Assembly (NCBI RefSeq): GCF_029893355.1
Contig: NZ_JARZAI010000007.1
Location: 186,001 to 250,000 of the forward strand
Source of the DNA: Kitasatospora sp. MAA4
Lineage (GTDB): Bacteria > Actinomycetota > Actinomycetes > Streptomycetales > Streptomycetaceae
Direction of reading: 5' to 3'
Length of the DNA stretch: 64,000 bases
The notes beneath the pieces are model-generated. The model did no database searches. It was not told where the DNA came from and saw nothing but the letters and a program-made list of their open reading frames with translations. A program made the translations under genes and the position numbers. Below, piece after piece: positions 30,633-40,585 of this stretch (position 1 is its first letter; each line of letters starts with the position of its first letter).

Positions 30633-32000
30633 CTAGCACTCGATGACGTTGACCGCCAGGCCGCCGCGGGAGGTCTCCTTGTACTTGACCTTCATGTCGG
30701 CGCCGGTCTCCTTCATCGTCTTGATCGCCTTGTCCAGCGAGACGTGGTGGCGGCCGTCGCCGCGCAGGGCCATCCGGGCCGCGGTGATCGCCTTGACGGA
30801 GGCCATGCCGTTGCGCTCGATGCAGGGGATCTGGACCAGGCCGCCGACCGGGTCGCAGGTGAGCCCGAGGTTGTGCTCGATGCCGATCTCGGCGGCGTTC
30901 TCGACCTGCTCGGGGGTGCCGCCGAGAACCTCGGCGAGACCGCCGGCGGCCATCGAGCAGGCCGAGCCGACCTCGCCCTGGCAGCCGACCTCGGCGCCGG
31001 AGATGGAGGCGTTCTCCTTGAAGAGCATGCCGATGGCGCCGGCGGCGAGGAGGAAGCGGACGATGCCCTCGTCGTCGGCGCCGGGGATGAAGTTCTGGAA
31101 GTAGTGCAGCACGGCGGGGATGATGCCGGCGGCGCCGTTGGTGGGGGCGGTGACGACGCGCTGGCCGGAGGCGTTCTCCTCGTTGACGGCCATCGCGTAG
31201 AGGGTGACCCACTCCATCGCGTTGGCCGGGCCGATGCCCTCGGCGCGCATCGCGCGGGCGCCCGCGGCGGCGCGGCGGCGGACCTTCAGGCCGCCCGGCA
31301 GGATGCCCTCGCGTGACATGCCGGCGCTGACGCACTCCTTCATCACGCCCCAGATCTCCAGCAGGCCGGCGTGGATCTCGGCCTCGGTGCGCCAGGCCTT
31401 CTCGTTCTCCAGCATCAGGCCGGAGATGGACAGGCCGGTCTCCCGGGTGAGCCGCAGCAGCTCCTCGCCGGTGCGGAAGGGGTAGCGCAGCGCGGTGTCG
31501 TCCGGGACGACGCGGTCGGCGCCGATGGCGTCCTCGTCCACCACGAAGCCGCCGCCGACCGAGTAGTAGGTCTTCTCCAGCACCACCGCGCCGGCCGCGT
31601 CGTGCGCGACCAGCGTCATGCCGTTGGCGTGGTAGGGCAGCGAGCGGCGGCGGTGCAGCACCAGCTGGGTGTCGAAGTCGAAGGCGATCAGGTGGGTGCC
31701 GAGCAGGCTGAGCTGCTTGGTCTCCTTGATCCGCTCGACGTCCAGGTCCGCCTTGGCGACGTCGACCGTGCGCGGCGAGTTGCCCTCCAGGCCCAGCAGG
31801 ACGGCCTTCGGCGTGCCGTGGCCGTGTCCGGTGGCGCCGAGCGAGCCGAACAGCTCGGCCTTGACGGCGGTCACCCGGTCCAGCAGTTCCTCGGACCGCA
31901 GCCGGCGGGCGAACATCCGGGCCGCGCGCATCGGGCCGACCGTGTGCGAGCTGGAGGGGCCGATGCCGATGGAGAAGAGGTCGAAGACGCTGAGGGCCAC
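30633..32000 (-). CDS. sdaA: L-serine ammonia-lyase (iron-sulfur L-serine dehydratase)
   Basis: Deaminates L-serine to pyruvate and ammonia with a [4Fe-4S] cluster. The 455 residues start [24 protein letters not shown]. Cluster cysteines match Cys340 (GCQGEVG), Cys382 (LTCDPVGG) and Cys393 (IPCIERNG). The last residue is Cys455 (NVIEC); in Legionella L-serine dehydratase a C-terminal Cys inserts into the active site and binds the cluster. The GTG start matches the family N-terminus; upstream frames are unsupported. Last gene of gcvT-gcvH-glyA-sdaA, where it removes serine made from glycine, and is preceded by a hairpin. Confidence 0.95.
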   Translation of the reverse strand: MALSVFDLFSIGIGPSSSHTVGPMRAARMFARRLRSEELLDRVTAVKAELFGSLGATGHGHGTPKAVLLGLEGNSPRTVDVAKADLDVERIKETKQLSLLGTHLIAFDFDTQLVLHRRRSLPYHANGMTLVAHDAAGAVVLEKTYYSVGGGFVVDEDAIGADRVVPDDTALRYPFRTGEELLRLTRETGLSISGLMLENEKAWRTEAEIHAGLLEIWGVMKECVSAGMSREGILPGGLKVRRRAAAGARAMRAEGIGPANAMEWVTLYAMAVNEENASGQRVVTAPTNGAAGIIPAVLHYFQNFIPGADDEGIVRFLLAAGAIGMLFKENASISGAEVGCQGEVGSACSMAAGGLAEVLGGTPEQVENAAEIGIEHNLGLTCDPVGGLVQIPCIERNGMASVKAITAARMALRGDGRHHVSLDKAIKTMKETGADMKVKYKETSRGGLAVNVIEC

Positions 32001-32072
32001 GGGGGTGACGTCCTTGTCTGGCTCGTGGAGTTCCCGCCCGGAGGTCGGGGGCAGGGCGTGCAAGTGCATGGG

Positions 32073-32113
32073 ACGGGGCACCGGCTCACGTTCCAGTGTG
32101 CGCGGTGCCCCGT
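32073..32113 (-). terminator. Hairpin between glyA and sdaA
   Basis: ACGGGGCACCG (32073-32083) and CGGTGCCCCGT (32103-32113) are perfect 11-bp arms with a 19-nt loop in the 165-bp gap. Without a U-tract it may attenuate reading into sdaA or protect the upstream mRNA. Confidence 0.5.
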
Positions 32114-32165
32114 GGAATCGGGCCGGGTCGGCGGGGGTGACGCCGACCACGTCCGAACCGGACTG

Positions 32166-33434
32166 CTACAGCTCCGGGTAGAGCGGGTACTTCTCGGCGA
32201 GCGCGGTGACCCGGGCCTTCAGCGTGGCGGACTTGGCCTCGTCGAAGGAGGGCAGCAGCGCCTCGGCGATGACGTCGGCGACCTCGCGGAAGTCCTCGGC
32301 CTGGAAGCCGCGGGTGGCCAGCGCGGGGGTGCCGATGCGCAGGCCGGAGGTGACCATCGGGGGCCGCGGGTCGTTCGGGACGGCGTTGCGGTTGACCGTG
32401 ATGCCGACCTCGTGCAGCCGGTCCTCGGCCTGCTGGCCGTCGAGCTGGCTGTTGCGCAGGTCGACCAGGACCAGGTGCACGTCGGTGCCGCCGGAGAGCA
32501 CCGAGATGCCGGCCGCGGTGGCGTCGTCCTGCAGGAGGCGGGCGGCCAGGATCTTGGAGCCCTCCAGGGTGCGCTCCTGGCGCTCCTTGAACTCCGGCGA
32601 GGCCGCGACCTTGAACGAGACGGCCTTGGCGGCGATCACGTGCTCCAGCGGGCCGCCCTGCTGGCCGGGGAAGACCGCGGAGTTGATCTTCTTGGCCAGC
32701 GAGGCCTTGGAGAGGATCACGCCACCGCGCGGACCGCCCAGGGTCTTGTGGGTGGTGGTGGTGACGACGTCCGCGTAGGGCACCGGGTTGGGGTGCAGGC
32801 CCGCGGCCACCAGGCCGGCGAAGTGGGCCATGTCCACCATCAGGTAGGCACCGACCTCGTCGGCGATCCGGCGGAAGGCGGCGAAGTCCAGCTGGCGCGG
32901 GTAGGCGGACCAGCCGGCGATGATCAGCTTGGGCTGGTGCTCCTTGGCGAGGCGCTCGACCTCCTCCATGTCGACCAGGTTGGTCGCCTCGTCGACGTGG
33001 TAGGCCACCACGTTGTAGAGCTTGCCGGAGAAGTTGATCTTCATGCCGTGGGTCAGGTGACCGCCGTGGGCCAGGTTCAGGCCCAGGATGGTGTCGCCCG
33101 GCTGGATCAGCGCGAACATCGCGGCGGCGTTGGCCTGCGCGCCGGAGTGCGGCTGCACGTTGGCGGCCTCGGCGCCGAACAGCTCCTTGATCCGGTCGAT
33201 GGCGATCTGCTCGACCACGTCGACGTGCTCGCAGCCGCCGTAGTAGCGGCGGCCCGGGTAGCCCTCGGCGTACTTGTTGGTCAGGACCGACCCCTGGGCC
33301 TCCATGACCGCCACCGGGGCGAAGTTCTCGGAGGCGATCATTTCCAGGGTGGTCTGCTGGCGGTGCAGCTCGGCGTCGACCGCGGCGGCGATCTCGGGGT
33401 CGAGCGCGTGGAGGGACTGGTTGAGAACAGTCAT
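32166..33434 (-). CDS. glyA: Serine hydroxymethyltransferase
   Basis: Interconverts serine and glycine with tetrahydrofolate, using PLP. The 422 residues carry [28 protein letters not shown], and Lys230 in [14 protein letters not shown] as the PLP lysine. Length and motifs are standard. In this operon it would take the methylene-tetrahydrofolate from glycine cleavage and turn a second glycine into serine, which SdaA then breaks down. It begins 82 bp after gcvH. A second copy for biosynthesis may exist elsewhere. Confidence 0.97.
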   Translation of the reverse strand: MTVLNQSLHALDPEIAAAVDAELHRQQTTLEMIASENFAPVAVMEAQGSVLTNKYAEGYPGRRYYGGCEHVDVVEQIAIDRIKELFGAEAANVQPHSGAQANAAAMFALIQPGDTILGLNLAHGGHLTHGMKINFSGKLYNVVAYHVDEATNLVDMEEVERLAKEHQPKLIIAGWSAYPRQLDFAAFRRIADEVGAYLMVDMAHFAGLVAAGLHPNPVPYADVVTTTTHKTLGGPRGGVILSKASLAKKINSAVFPGQQGGPLEHVIAAKAVSFKVAASPEFKERQERTLEGSKILAARLLQDDATAAGISVLSGGTDVHLVLVDLRNSQLDGQQAEDRLHEVGITVNRNAVPNDPRPPMVTSGLRIGTPALATRGFQAEDFREVADVIAEALLPSFDEAKSATLKARVTALAEKYPLYPEL

Positions 33435-33516
33435 GGTGTGGTCTTCCCTTGGGGGAGTGCCTGAAGGGGCCGATGGTGGGGGCGACCGCCGCGCTGCGAC
33501 CGCCCCGTCAGGAGTC

Positions 33517-33894
33517 TCAGCCGTTGGTCAGCTTGGTGTACTCGTCCGCGCTCATCAGACCGGCCGGCTCCTCGGAGAGCTTGACCTTGAAGAGCCAGGC
33601 ACCGTCGAAGGGCTCGGCGTTGACCTTGGCCGGGTCGTCGACCACGTCCGAGTTCACCTCGACGACCTCGCCGCTGGCGGGGGAGAACAGGTCGCTGACC
33701 GACTTGGTCGACTCCAGCTCGCCGCAGGTCTCACCGGCGGTCACGGTGTCACCGACCTCGGGCAGCTGCACGTAGACGATGTCCCCGAGGGCGTTCGCCG
33801 CGTGGGCGGTGATGCCGATGGTGGACACGCCGTCCTCGGGGGCCGTCAGCCACTCGTGGTCTTCGCTGTACTGCAGGTGCTGCGGGTTGCTCAT
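33517..33894 (-). CDS. gcvH: Glycine cleavage system H protein
   Basis: Lipoyl carrier of the glycine cleavage complex, 125 residues. The lipoylated lysine is Lys64 in [33 protein letters not shown] and [13 protein letters not shown] are family signatures. I chose the second ATG (MSNPQHLQ) because GGAG sits 9 nt upstream; the ATG three codons earlier lies on top of that site. It lies 76 bp after gcvT. The P protein is not in the window. Confidence 0.96.
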   Translation of the reverse strand: MSNPQHLQYSEDHEWLTAPEDGVSTIGITAHAANALGDIVYVQLPEVGDTVTAGETCGELESTKSVSDLFSPASGEVVEVNSDVVDDPAKVNAEPFDGAWLFKVKLSEEPAGLMSADEYTKLTNG

Positions 33895-33970
33895 GGTGCT
33901 CATTCTCCAGGATGGGAAGTGGGTGGGGCGAAGCCGTCCGCCGAGCGGACCGCGCGGGGGAGGGGCAGGC

Positions 33971-35092
33971 TCAGCGGGCGCGCTTGTAGAACGGCAGCGC
34001 GACGACCTCGACCGGCTCGTGCTTGCCGCGGACGTCCACCGCGACGGCCGTGCCGGGCGCGGCGTGCGCGGCGTCCACGTACGCGATCGCGATCGGCTTG
34101 CCCAGCGTCGGGGAGGGCGCGCCGGAGGTGATCCGGCCGATCGGGGTGCCGTCGGCGGAGACCACCGCGTACTCGGCGCGCGGGACGCGCTTGCCCTCGG
34201 AGACCAGGCCGACCAGCACCCGCGGCGGGTTGGTCTCGGCGTTGGCGGCTGCGGCCTCCAGCGCCTTGCGGCCGACGAAGTCGCCGTCGTTGGTGGTCTT
34301 GTCGAAGCGCACCACCCGGCCCAGGCCCGCGTCGAACGGGGTGAGGTCGGTGTTCAGCTCGTGGCCGTACAGCGGCATGCCGGCCTCCAGGCGCAGCGTG
34401 TCGCGGCAGGAGAGGCCGCACGGGACCAGGCCGGCCTCGGTGCCGGCCTCGGTCAGCGCCTGCCACAGGTGCTCGGCGACGGCCGGGGCGGAGAAGATCT
34501 CGAAGCCGTCCTCGCCGGTGTAGCCGGTGCGGGCGAGCAGCACGTCCTTGCCGGCCACCGTGGCGGGCAGGATCGCGTAGTACTTGAGGCCGGCCAGGTC
34601 GGCGTCGGTGAGCGAGCCGAGGATGCCGTTCGCCTCCGGGCCCTGGACGGCGATCAGCGCGTAGGCGTCCCGGTCGTCGCGGACCACGGCGTCGAAGCCG
34701 GCCGCGCGGGCGGTCAGCTCGTCCAGCACCAGCTGGGCGTTGGAGGCGTTGGCGACCACCATGAACTCGGACTCGGCGAGCCGGTAGACGATCAGGTCGT
34801 CCAGGATGCCGCCGTCCTCGCGGCAGATCATGGTGTAGCGGGCGCGCAGCACGCCGAGCGCGGAGACGAAGCCGACCAGCGCGTGGTCCAGCATCTCGCC
34901 GGCCTGCGGGCCGCTGACGGTGATCTCGCCCATGTGCGAGAGGTCGAAGAGGCCGGCCTTGGTGCGCACGGCGAGGTGCTCCTCGCGCTCGCTGCCGTAG
35001 CGCAGCGGCATGTCCCAGCCGGCGAAGTCGGTCATGGTCGCGCCGAGGGCGCGGTGCAGCGCGTCGAGCGCGGTCAGACGAGGGGAGGACAC
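33971..35092 (-). CDS. gcvT: Glycine cleavage system T protein (aminomethyltransferase)
   Basis: Transfers the methylene group from the H protein to tetrahydrofolate. The 373 residues include [32 protein letters not shown] and [10 protein letters not shown]. The GTG start has AGGAG 6 nt upstream. First gene of the operon; its leader holds a tandem glycine riboswitch and a hairpin just before the start. Confidence 0.97.
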   Translation of the reverse strand: MSSPRLTALDALHRALGATMTDFAGWDMPLRYGSEREEHLAVRTKAGLFDLSHMGEITVSGPQAGEMLDHALVGFVSALGVLRARYTMICREDGGILDDLIVYRLAESEFMVVANASNAQLVLDELTARAAGFDAVVRDDRDAYALIAVQGPEANGILGSLTDADLAGLKYYAILPATVAGKDVLLARTGYTGEDGFEIFSAPAVAEHLWQALTEAGTEAGLVPCGLSCRDTLRLEAGMPLYGHELNTDLTPFDAGLGRVVRFDKTTNDGDFVGRKALEAAAANAETNPPRVLVGLVSEGKRVPRAEYAVVSADGTPIGRITSGAPSPTLGKPIAIAYVDAAHAAPGTAVAVDVRGKHEPVEVVALPFYKRAR

Positions 35093-35124
35093 CGGGAGCT
35101 CCTAGGGCTTGGCACTCAGGGACG

Positions 35125-35151
35125 GCACACACGGGTAACGGACCTGTGTGC
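35125..35151 (-). promoter_or_regulatory. Hairpin in the riboswitch expression platform
   Basis: GCACACA (35125-35131) and TGTGTGC (35145-35151) form a 7-bp stem between the second glycine aptamer and the gcvT ribosome-binding site. It is a candidate part of the expression platform. Confidence 0.45.
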
Positions 35152-35173
35152 GGACATGCGGGGGCGCGTTCTC

Positions 35174-35390
35174 CCCATCTGTCGTCAAACCTGAGAGCTT
35201 CACCACACACCTGTCCTGGGACCAGGATGACGTGGCTTGCACCGTGGGTGGGCGCACGGCGCGGCCGTGTCCACTTTCCAGATGTGCCTCGCCCACGCGG
35301 TAGGGGTGCCTGAGAGATTCCGGGGAGGACTTGCTCCTTCGGCGCCGGTCGTGCCGTGACGGCATTCCGGGCTCTCCCGCGCGGGTTCGA
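35174..35390 (-). ncRNA. Tandem glycine riboswitch
   Basis: The minus-strand leader shows two consecutive glycine-aptamer cores. The first reads GCGGGAGAGCCC, then GCCGAAGGAGCAAG and AATCTCTCAGGCA. The second reads GAGGCACATCTGGAAAG, later GGTGCAAGCCACG, then GAAGCTCTCAGGTTTG and GACAGATGGGG. The order and near-invariant CTCTCAGG blocks are diagnostic. Ends are approximate. Glycine binding should raise expression of the downstream cleavage genes; glycine riboswitches upstream of gcv genes are known in Streptomyces griseus. Confidence 0.92.
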
Positions 35391-35560
35391 GCGGCCAGTA
35401 TGAAGTTCATATCCGGGGTGCGGACGGGCTCATCATGGCATGCCTGTCGGCCGGACGGGAGAGGGGGCAGCTGACGAGGGGCCCCGAGGGCGTTCCTCGG
35501 TAGGCTGTGCCCCGCGCGATCGACCGTGAGCCGCGCGCGAGACACGGGGCGGGCAGAGCG

Positions 35561-36385
35561 ATGGGATTCCCTACAGAGGGTGCGCCGGGGGCGCAGTCCT
35601 GGGCTGAGCCCGGGCAGGCGCCGGACGGCGGCGGCTGGCCGGCCAACGAGCTGGAGCACGTGCTCACCGCCGCGATCGGCGATCCCGGCGCGACGCCGCG
35701 GGTGGTCGAGGTGCTGGCCCGCAGCCACGTCTGGATCCCGCTGCCGTCCGGCGGCGACCCGCGCGGGCAGGCCCTGGACCTGCCGACCATCGAGCTGGCG
35801 GGCGCGCCGTACGTACCGGTCTTCTCCTCCCAGGAGCAGTTCCTCCAGCACGGCGGCGGGCTGGCCTGCGCCGTCGCGCCCGCCTGGGAGTTCGCCCGCG
35901 GGCTGCCGCTGGGCATCGGCATCGCGGTCAACCCCGGGGCGCCGGTCGGCATCCCGGTGCCGGCCGAGGGCGTCGGCGAGGTGCGCCGCGGCCCGCAGCA
36001 GGACCGCTGGACGGGCGCGCAGGGGAGCCAGGACGGGGTCGCGCCCGGGACGGGCGCCCGGGTCGCGCTTCGGCTGCTGGAGCCGCACGAGGAGCCGGTG
36101 GCCTTCCTCACCGCGGTCTGCGCGGAACTCGCCGCACTGCCGGGGGTGCTGAGCGCCCGGCGGGCGCTGGCCTCGGTGGAGGGCGAGCCGCCGGTGCTGT
36201 TCGTGGGCGTCCAGCTGGATCCGCAGCAGCCGACCGAACCGGCCGACGCCAACGCCGCGCTCGGTCGCGCGCTGGGTGTCGCGCCGCTTCCCTGGGGCGT
36301 GCACATCGTGCTGCTGGACCTGGCGGCCGACCCGGTGGTGGACTGGATGCTCGCCCGGGTCCAGCCGTTCTACGCACGGAACTGA
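35561..36385 (+). CDS. SseB-family protein (copy 1)
   Basis: A 274-residue soluble protein with the SseB N-terminal domain (ARSHVWIPLPSGGDP, LAGAPYVPVFSSQEQF, LPLGIGIAVNPGAPVGIPV) and C-terminal domain (RVALRLLEPHEEPVAFLTAV, GVLSARRALASVEG, LFVGVQLD, WGVHIVLLDL, WMLARVQPFYAR). In E. coli SseB raises resistance to serine; its molecular role is not settled. Its location next to serine/glycine catabolism is suggestive. The ATG at MGFPTEG is the best start; ribosome-binding support is weak. A second copy follows. Confidence 0.8.
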   Translation: MGFPTEGAPGAQSWAEPGQAPDGGGWPANELEHVLTAAIGDPGATPRVVEVLARSHVWIPLPSGGDPRGQALDLPTIELAGAPYVPVFSSQEQFLQHGGGLACAVAPAWEFARGLPLGIGIAVNPGAPVGIPVPAEGVGEVRRGPQQDRWTGAQGSQDGVAPGTGARVALRLLEPHEEPVAFLTAVCAELAALPGVLSARRALASVEGEPPVLFVGVQLDPQQPTEPADANAALGRALGVAPLPWGVHIVLLDLAADPVVDWMLARVQPFYARN

Positions 36386-36504
36386 GACGGAAACCCGCGC
36401 CCGGGGGATGTCGGAATGACGGTTGTCGCAGAAGCCCCGTAGGGTGCTGCCGACATCCTGGCCGGATGTGAATCGGTGACCGGGGACGACGACGGAGGCA
36501 CGAC

Positions 36505-37416
36505 GTGAACGCAGGCGGTGCCCCGGGGGCGTGGGGCCCGGCGCCGGGCCCGCGCCCCGGCGCGGATCCGGGCGTGCTGGAGCGTGCCCTGCGCGAGGTC
36601 GCGCCCGAGCGCTACGACGCGTACGAGGCGCTGCTCGGCGCGCTGGCCGAGGGCCAGGTCTGGATGCTGCTCTGGCACGGCCAACCCGGCAGTCCGGACG
36701 CGCAGTACGGGAACATGGACATCGGCGGCCTCGGCTACGCGCCCGCCGTCACCTCCCCGGAGCAGCTGGCCGCCAGCGGCTGGTCGCGCGCCCACGAACT
36801 GATCAGCGGCCGGGAGATCGCCGCCGCGCTCTACCGCACCCGCTGGGGCCTGTGGTTGAACCCGCACGCTCCCGGCGGTGGCGTCGGCATCCCGTGGGCC
36901 GACCTGCGCCGGGTCGCCTCGGGTCTGGACCGGCTGCCGGCCGGGCCGTTGCAGTTGAGTGAACCCCAGGTCCAGGCCGCGCAGTTCTACTCCGTACTCG
37001 AACAGCAGGCGCCTTCGGTCAGGCCGGTGAAGTCGCTGCGGCGTGCCTGGGTGCGGCCGGTGGTGGACGAACCCTACCTGGCGATCGGCCTGGAGCTGTA
37101 CGACACCTCCCCGCCGGCCGTGGAGGCGGTGCGCGCCCTGATGCAGCGGGCGATCGCCCAGGCGCCGCCCGGGCTCGCCGTCTCCACCGTGGCGATGAGC
37201 GACGAGTACGACCCGGTGGCGCTCTGGATGCGGGCGTACGCCCGGCCGTTCTACCACCGAGAGGCCACCCCGGCGCCGTACCCGGTATCCGGACCCTACC
37301 CGGTCGCGTATCCGCCGCAGCCGTCCTACGGCTACCCGATGCCCGTTCAGGGCACCCCGCCGGCCACCGGTCAGGGCTGGCCGCAGCAGCCGTGGCCGGG
37401 CCGCCCGGGCCGCTGA
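36505..37416 (+). CDS. SseB-family protein (copy 2) with Pro/Tyr-rich tail
   Basis: A 303-residue paralogue. Shared blocks are EGQVWMLLWHGQPGSP, GYAPAVTSPEQL, WGLWLNPHAPGGGVGIPW, RRAWVRPVVDEPYLAIGLEL and WMRAYARPFY. Beyond the domain it has a 50-residue tail of low complexity, rich in Pro, Tyr and Gly (PYPVSGPYPVAYPPQPSYGY), absent from copy 1. The GTG has GGAGG 7 nt upstream. The tail could mediate protein contacts; nothing more can be said. Confidence 0.8.
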   Translation: MNAGGAPGAWGPAPGPRPGADPGVLERALREVAPERYDAYEALLGALAEGQVWMLLWHGQPGSPDAQYGNMDIGGLGYAPAVTSPEQLAASGWSRAHELISGREIAAALYRTRWGLWLNPHAPGGGVGIPWADLRRVASGLDRLPAGPLQLSEPQVQAAQFYSVLEQQAPSVRPVKSLRRAWVRPVVDEPYLAIGLELYDTSPPAVEAVRALMQRAIAQAPPGLAVSTVAMSDEYDPVALWMRAYARPFYHREATPAPYPVSGPYPVAYPPQPSYGYPMPVQGTPPATGQGWPQQPWPGRPGR

Positions 37417-37702
37417 CGTCGACGTTCGGTCAACTCCCTTGCCCGGTGGGCTCCTGGTGTCCAGATGCCCAGGTGAACGGTGGCATTCAGGTTTACCGAT
37501 CATGAACGTCGACAGATCACAGTTGGGCATCCTTCGTCCGGCAGGGCTGGCGCAACGCTGCGCGCTACGTGAAGAGTTCTGCGCACCGCACCAGCCGAGC
37601 AACCCGAACGGCACTCAGCGCACGTCCTGACCAGGACCTGCCACCTGCGTGGCCCCGGGACGCCATGGGCCGACGACCGTCGGCGAGGGGACCGTACTGC
37701 CC

Positions 37703-38701
37703 ATGACCACACCCATCGAGACCACCGCATCCGCAGCGGACGAACCCGGCGCCGTTGCGCCCGGTGCTCCCGCCGAGCGGATCGAGGGCCGCTCCCTCGG
37801 ACGGATCGCCTGGACGCGCTTCAAGCGCGACAAGGCCGCCATGGCCGGCGGCGTCGTGGTGATCCTGCTGATCCTGCTGGCCGTGCTGGCCAAGCCGATC
37901 GAGTCCTGGTTCGGACTCAGCCCCGATGCCCTGCACCAGGACCTGCTGGACGCCGACCTCGGCGGCCTGCCGACCGGCAACTTCGGCGGCATGAGCGGCA
38001 GCCACCTGCTGGGCGTCGACCCGGTGCTGGGCCGCGACCTGCTCTCCCGCATCATCGAGGGCTCCTGGGTCTCCCTGCTGGTGGCCTTCGGCGCGACCGT
38101 GCTCTCCAACACCATCGGCACCGTGCTCGGCGTCGTCGCCGGCTACTACGGCGGCTGGGTGGACGCGGTGATCAGCCGGATCATGGACACCTTCCTGGCC
38201 TTCCCGCTGCTGCTCTTCGCGATCTCGATCTCGGCTTCGCTGCAGGCCGGCGCCTTCGGCCTGCACGGCCTGCCGCTGCACCTGGCCGTGCTGATCTTCG
38301 TGATCGGCTTCTTCAACTGGCCCTACATGGGCCGCATCGTGCGCGGTCAGACGCTCTCGCTGCGTGAGCGGGAGTTCGTCGACGCGGCCCGCAGCCTGGG
38401 CGCCCGCGGCCCGTTCATCCTCTTCAAGGAACTGCTGCCGAACCTGGTCGGTCCGATCATCGTTTACTCGACGCTGCTGATCCCGACCAACATCCTCTTC
38501 GAGGCCGGTCTCAGCTTCCTCGGCGTCGGCATCCAGCCCCCGCAGGCCTCCTGGGGCGGGATGATCAACGACGCGATCAAGTACTACCAGGTGGACCCCG
38601 AGTACATGGTGGTCCCCGGCCTGGCGATCTTCGTCACCGTGCTGGCCTTCAACCTGCTCGGCGACGGACTGCGCGACGCGCTCGACCCGCGCAGCAACTG
38701 A
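37703..38701 (+). CDS. Oligopeptide/dipeptide ABC importer permease (DppC type)
   Basis: A 332-residue inner-membrane protein with a long N-terminal arm, the first helix at about residues 48-64 (AGGVVVILLILLAVLAK) and the DppC/OppC core. The EAA loop reads EFVDAARSLGARGPFILFKELLPN, contacting the ATPases. GVDPVLGRDLLSRIIEG is the typical segment before the transport domain. First of five co-directional genes. The order permease-binding protein-permease-ATPase-ATPase is that of BldK-type systems. Confidence 0.92.
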   Translation: MTTPIETTASAADEPGAVAPGAPAERIEGRSLGRIAWTRFKRDKAAMAGGVVVILLILLAVLAKPIESWFGLSPDALHQDLLDADLGGLPTGNFGGMSGSHLLGVDPVLGRDLLSRIIEGSWVSLLVAFGATVLSNTIGTVLGVVAGYYGGWVDAVISRIMDTFLAFPLLLFAISISASLQAGAFGLHGLPLHLAVLIFVIGFFNWPYMGRIVRGQTLSLREREFVDAARSLGARGPFILFKELLPNLVGPIIVYSTLLIPTNILFEAGLSFLGVGIQPPQASWGGMINDAIKYYQVDPEYMVVPGLAIFVTVLAFNLLGDGLRDALDPRSN

Positions 38702-38778
38702 CCCGAGATCAGGACCAGTTCCGGTCAGGACCAGTTCAGCCCTCCACCCACCACACCCTCAAGGGGTTGATCCAAGCA

Positions 38779-40539
38779 ATGCGCAGATCTCGTACCCTCG
38801 CCCTGGCCGCGGTGGCCGCCACCGCCGTCCTGGTGGTGAGCGGCTGCAGCAGCACCAAGAACCCGACCGCAGGCGGCTCAGGCAGCAGCGCCGGTGGCGC
38901 CAACGCGGCCACCACCGGCATCGTGAACGCCTCGGACCACAAGGGGGGCACGGTGACCTACGAGATGAAGGGCACGCCGGACTCCTTCGACCCGGGTAAC
39001 ACGTACTACGCCTACATCTACAACTTCTCGCGGCTGTACGGTCGTCCGCTGATGACCTTCGCGCCGGGCTCCGGCCAGGCCGGCAACAAGCTGGTCCCGG
39101 ACCTCGCCTCCGCGCCGGGCCAGGTCAGCGCCGACGGCCTGACCTGGACGTACCACCTGCGCCCCGGCCTCAAGTACGAGGACGGCACGCCGGTCAGCTC
39201 CAAGGACGTCAAGTACGCGGTCGAGCGCAGCAACTACGCGCCGGACGTGAACTCCAACGGCCCGACGTACTTCGCGGAGTACCTGGTCGACAACGCGACG
39301 CCGTACCAGGGCCCCTACAAGGACAAGACCGGCGGCCTGGACTCCATCCAGACCCCGGACGACCTCACGATCAGCTTCCACCTGAAGCAGCCGTTCGCGG
39401 ACTTCGACTACCTGGTCAGCGCCCCGGAGACGGTCCCGGTGCCGCAGGCCAAGGACACCGGCGCCACGTACGTCAACCACGTGATGTCGACCGGCTCCTA
39501 CATGTTCCAGTCCTACCAGGACGGCAAGCAGCTGACCCTGGTGCCGAACCCGAACTGGAGCTCGGCCACCGACCCGATCCGCAAGCAGCTCGCGGACAAG
39601 ATCGTGGTCAAGATGAACATCGACCAGGCCACCGTGGACAACGACCTGCTGGCCGGCAACGCCCAGGGCGACCTGGTCGGCGGCGGTGTCGACCCGCAGA
39701 CCCAGGCCAAGCTGCTGCTGGACCCGTCGTTGAAGGCGCAGACCGACAACACCTACGGCGCCCGCCTGGTCTACATGGCGCTGAACAACAAGGTCGCGCC
39801 GCTGGACAACGTCAACTGCCGCCAGGCGGTCGAGTACGCGGTCGACAAGGTCTCGGTGCAGACCGCCGAGGGCGGCCCGATCCGCGGTGAGATCGCCCAC
39901 ACCGTGCTGCCGCCGGACATCCCCGGCCAGCAGGCGTTCGACCTCTACGCGAGCACGGGCGACCACGGCGACGTGGCCAAGGCCAAGGCGGCGCTGGCGG
40001 CCTGCGGCCAGCCCAACGGCTTCAAGACCACCATCATCGCCCGCAGCGAGCGCGACACCGAGGTGGCCGCGGCGACCGCGATCCAGGCGGCGCTGGCGAA
40101 GGTCGGCATCACCCTGACCATCCAGCAGTACCCGCAGGGCAAGTACTTCTCGGACTACGCCGGTGTGCCGAAGTTCGACGACAGCAACAACGTCGGAATG
40201 ATCATGATGCAGTGGGGCGCCGACTGGCCGACCGGCTACGGCTTCCTGCAGCAGATCGTCGACGGCCGGTCCATCAAGGACTCCGGCAACAGCAACCTGG
40301 CGCAGCTCAACGACCCGGTGATCAACAAGCTGGTCGACGACGCGGGCAGCAACACCGACAAGGCGGCCCGCGAGAAGGACTACGCGGCGATCGACAAGCA
40401 GGCCATGACGGACGCGGCCTACGTGCCGCTCACCGACTTCAAGGTCTTCTTGTACCGCCCGAAGAGCGCCACCAACGTGCAGTCCACGTCGGCGTTCAAC
40501 GGTCAGTACGACTACCTCAACATCGGGACGACCAGCTAA
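38779..40539 (+). CDS. Oligopeptide-binding lipoprotein (SBP family 5)
   Basis: Captures the peptide outside the membrane. The 586 residues have a lipoprotein signal with lipobox LVVSGC (Cys about residue 23), a Gly/Ser linker and the family 5 fold: GTVTYEMKGTPDSFDPGN, TWTYHLRPGLKYEDGTPVSSKD, and YMALNNKVAPLDNVNCRQAV. The ATG is preferred to an upstream in-frame TTG. A 19-bp hairpin follows the gene and probably stabilises its mRNA, as binding protein is needed in excess. The substrate class is peptide, nickel or sugar; peptide is most likely from the context. Confidence 0.93.
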   Translation: MRRSRTLALAAVAATAVLVVSGCSSTKNPTAGGSGSSAGGANAATTGIVNASDHKGGTVTYEMKGTPDSFDPGNTYYAYIYNFSRLYGRPLMTFAPGSGQAGNKLVPDLASAPGQVSADGLTWTYHLRPGLKYEDGTPVSSKDVKYAVERSNYAPDVNSNGPTYFAEYLVDNATPYQGPYKDKTGGLDSIQTPDDLTISFHLKQPFADFDYLVSAPETVPVPQAKDTGATYVNHVMSTGSYMFQSYQDGKQLTLVPNPNWSSATDPIRKQLADKIVVKMNIDQATVDNDLLAGNAQGDLVGGGVDPQTQAKLLLDPSLKAQTDNTYGARLVYMALNNKVAPLDNVNCRQAVEYAVDKVSVQTAEGGPIRGEIAHTVLPPDIPGQQAFDLYASTGDHGDVAKAKAALAACGQPNGFKTTIIARSERDTEVAAATAIQAALAKVGITLTIQQYPQGKYFSDYAGVPKFDDSNNVGMIMMQWGADWPTGYGFLQQIVDGRSIKDSGNSNLAQLNDPVINKLVDDAGSNTDKAAREKDYAAIDKQAMTDAAYVPLTDFKVFLYRPKSATNVQSTSAFNGQYDYLNIGTTS

Positions 40540-40585
40540 GAGAGCCTGGCTCCACTCCACTGAAGGCAGGTGAAGGCAGCGGGGT

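Noticed and set aside
35370..35395. GGTTCGAGC as a tRNA T-loop
   Set aside because: No acceptor or anticodon stems surround it. It is at the 5' end of the glycine riboswitch leader.
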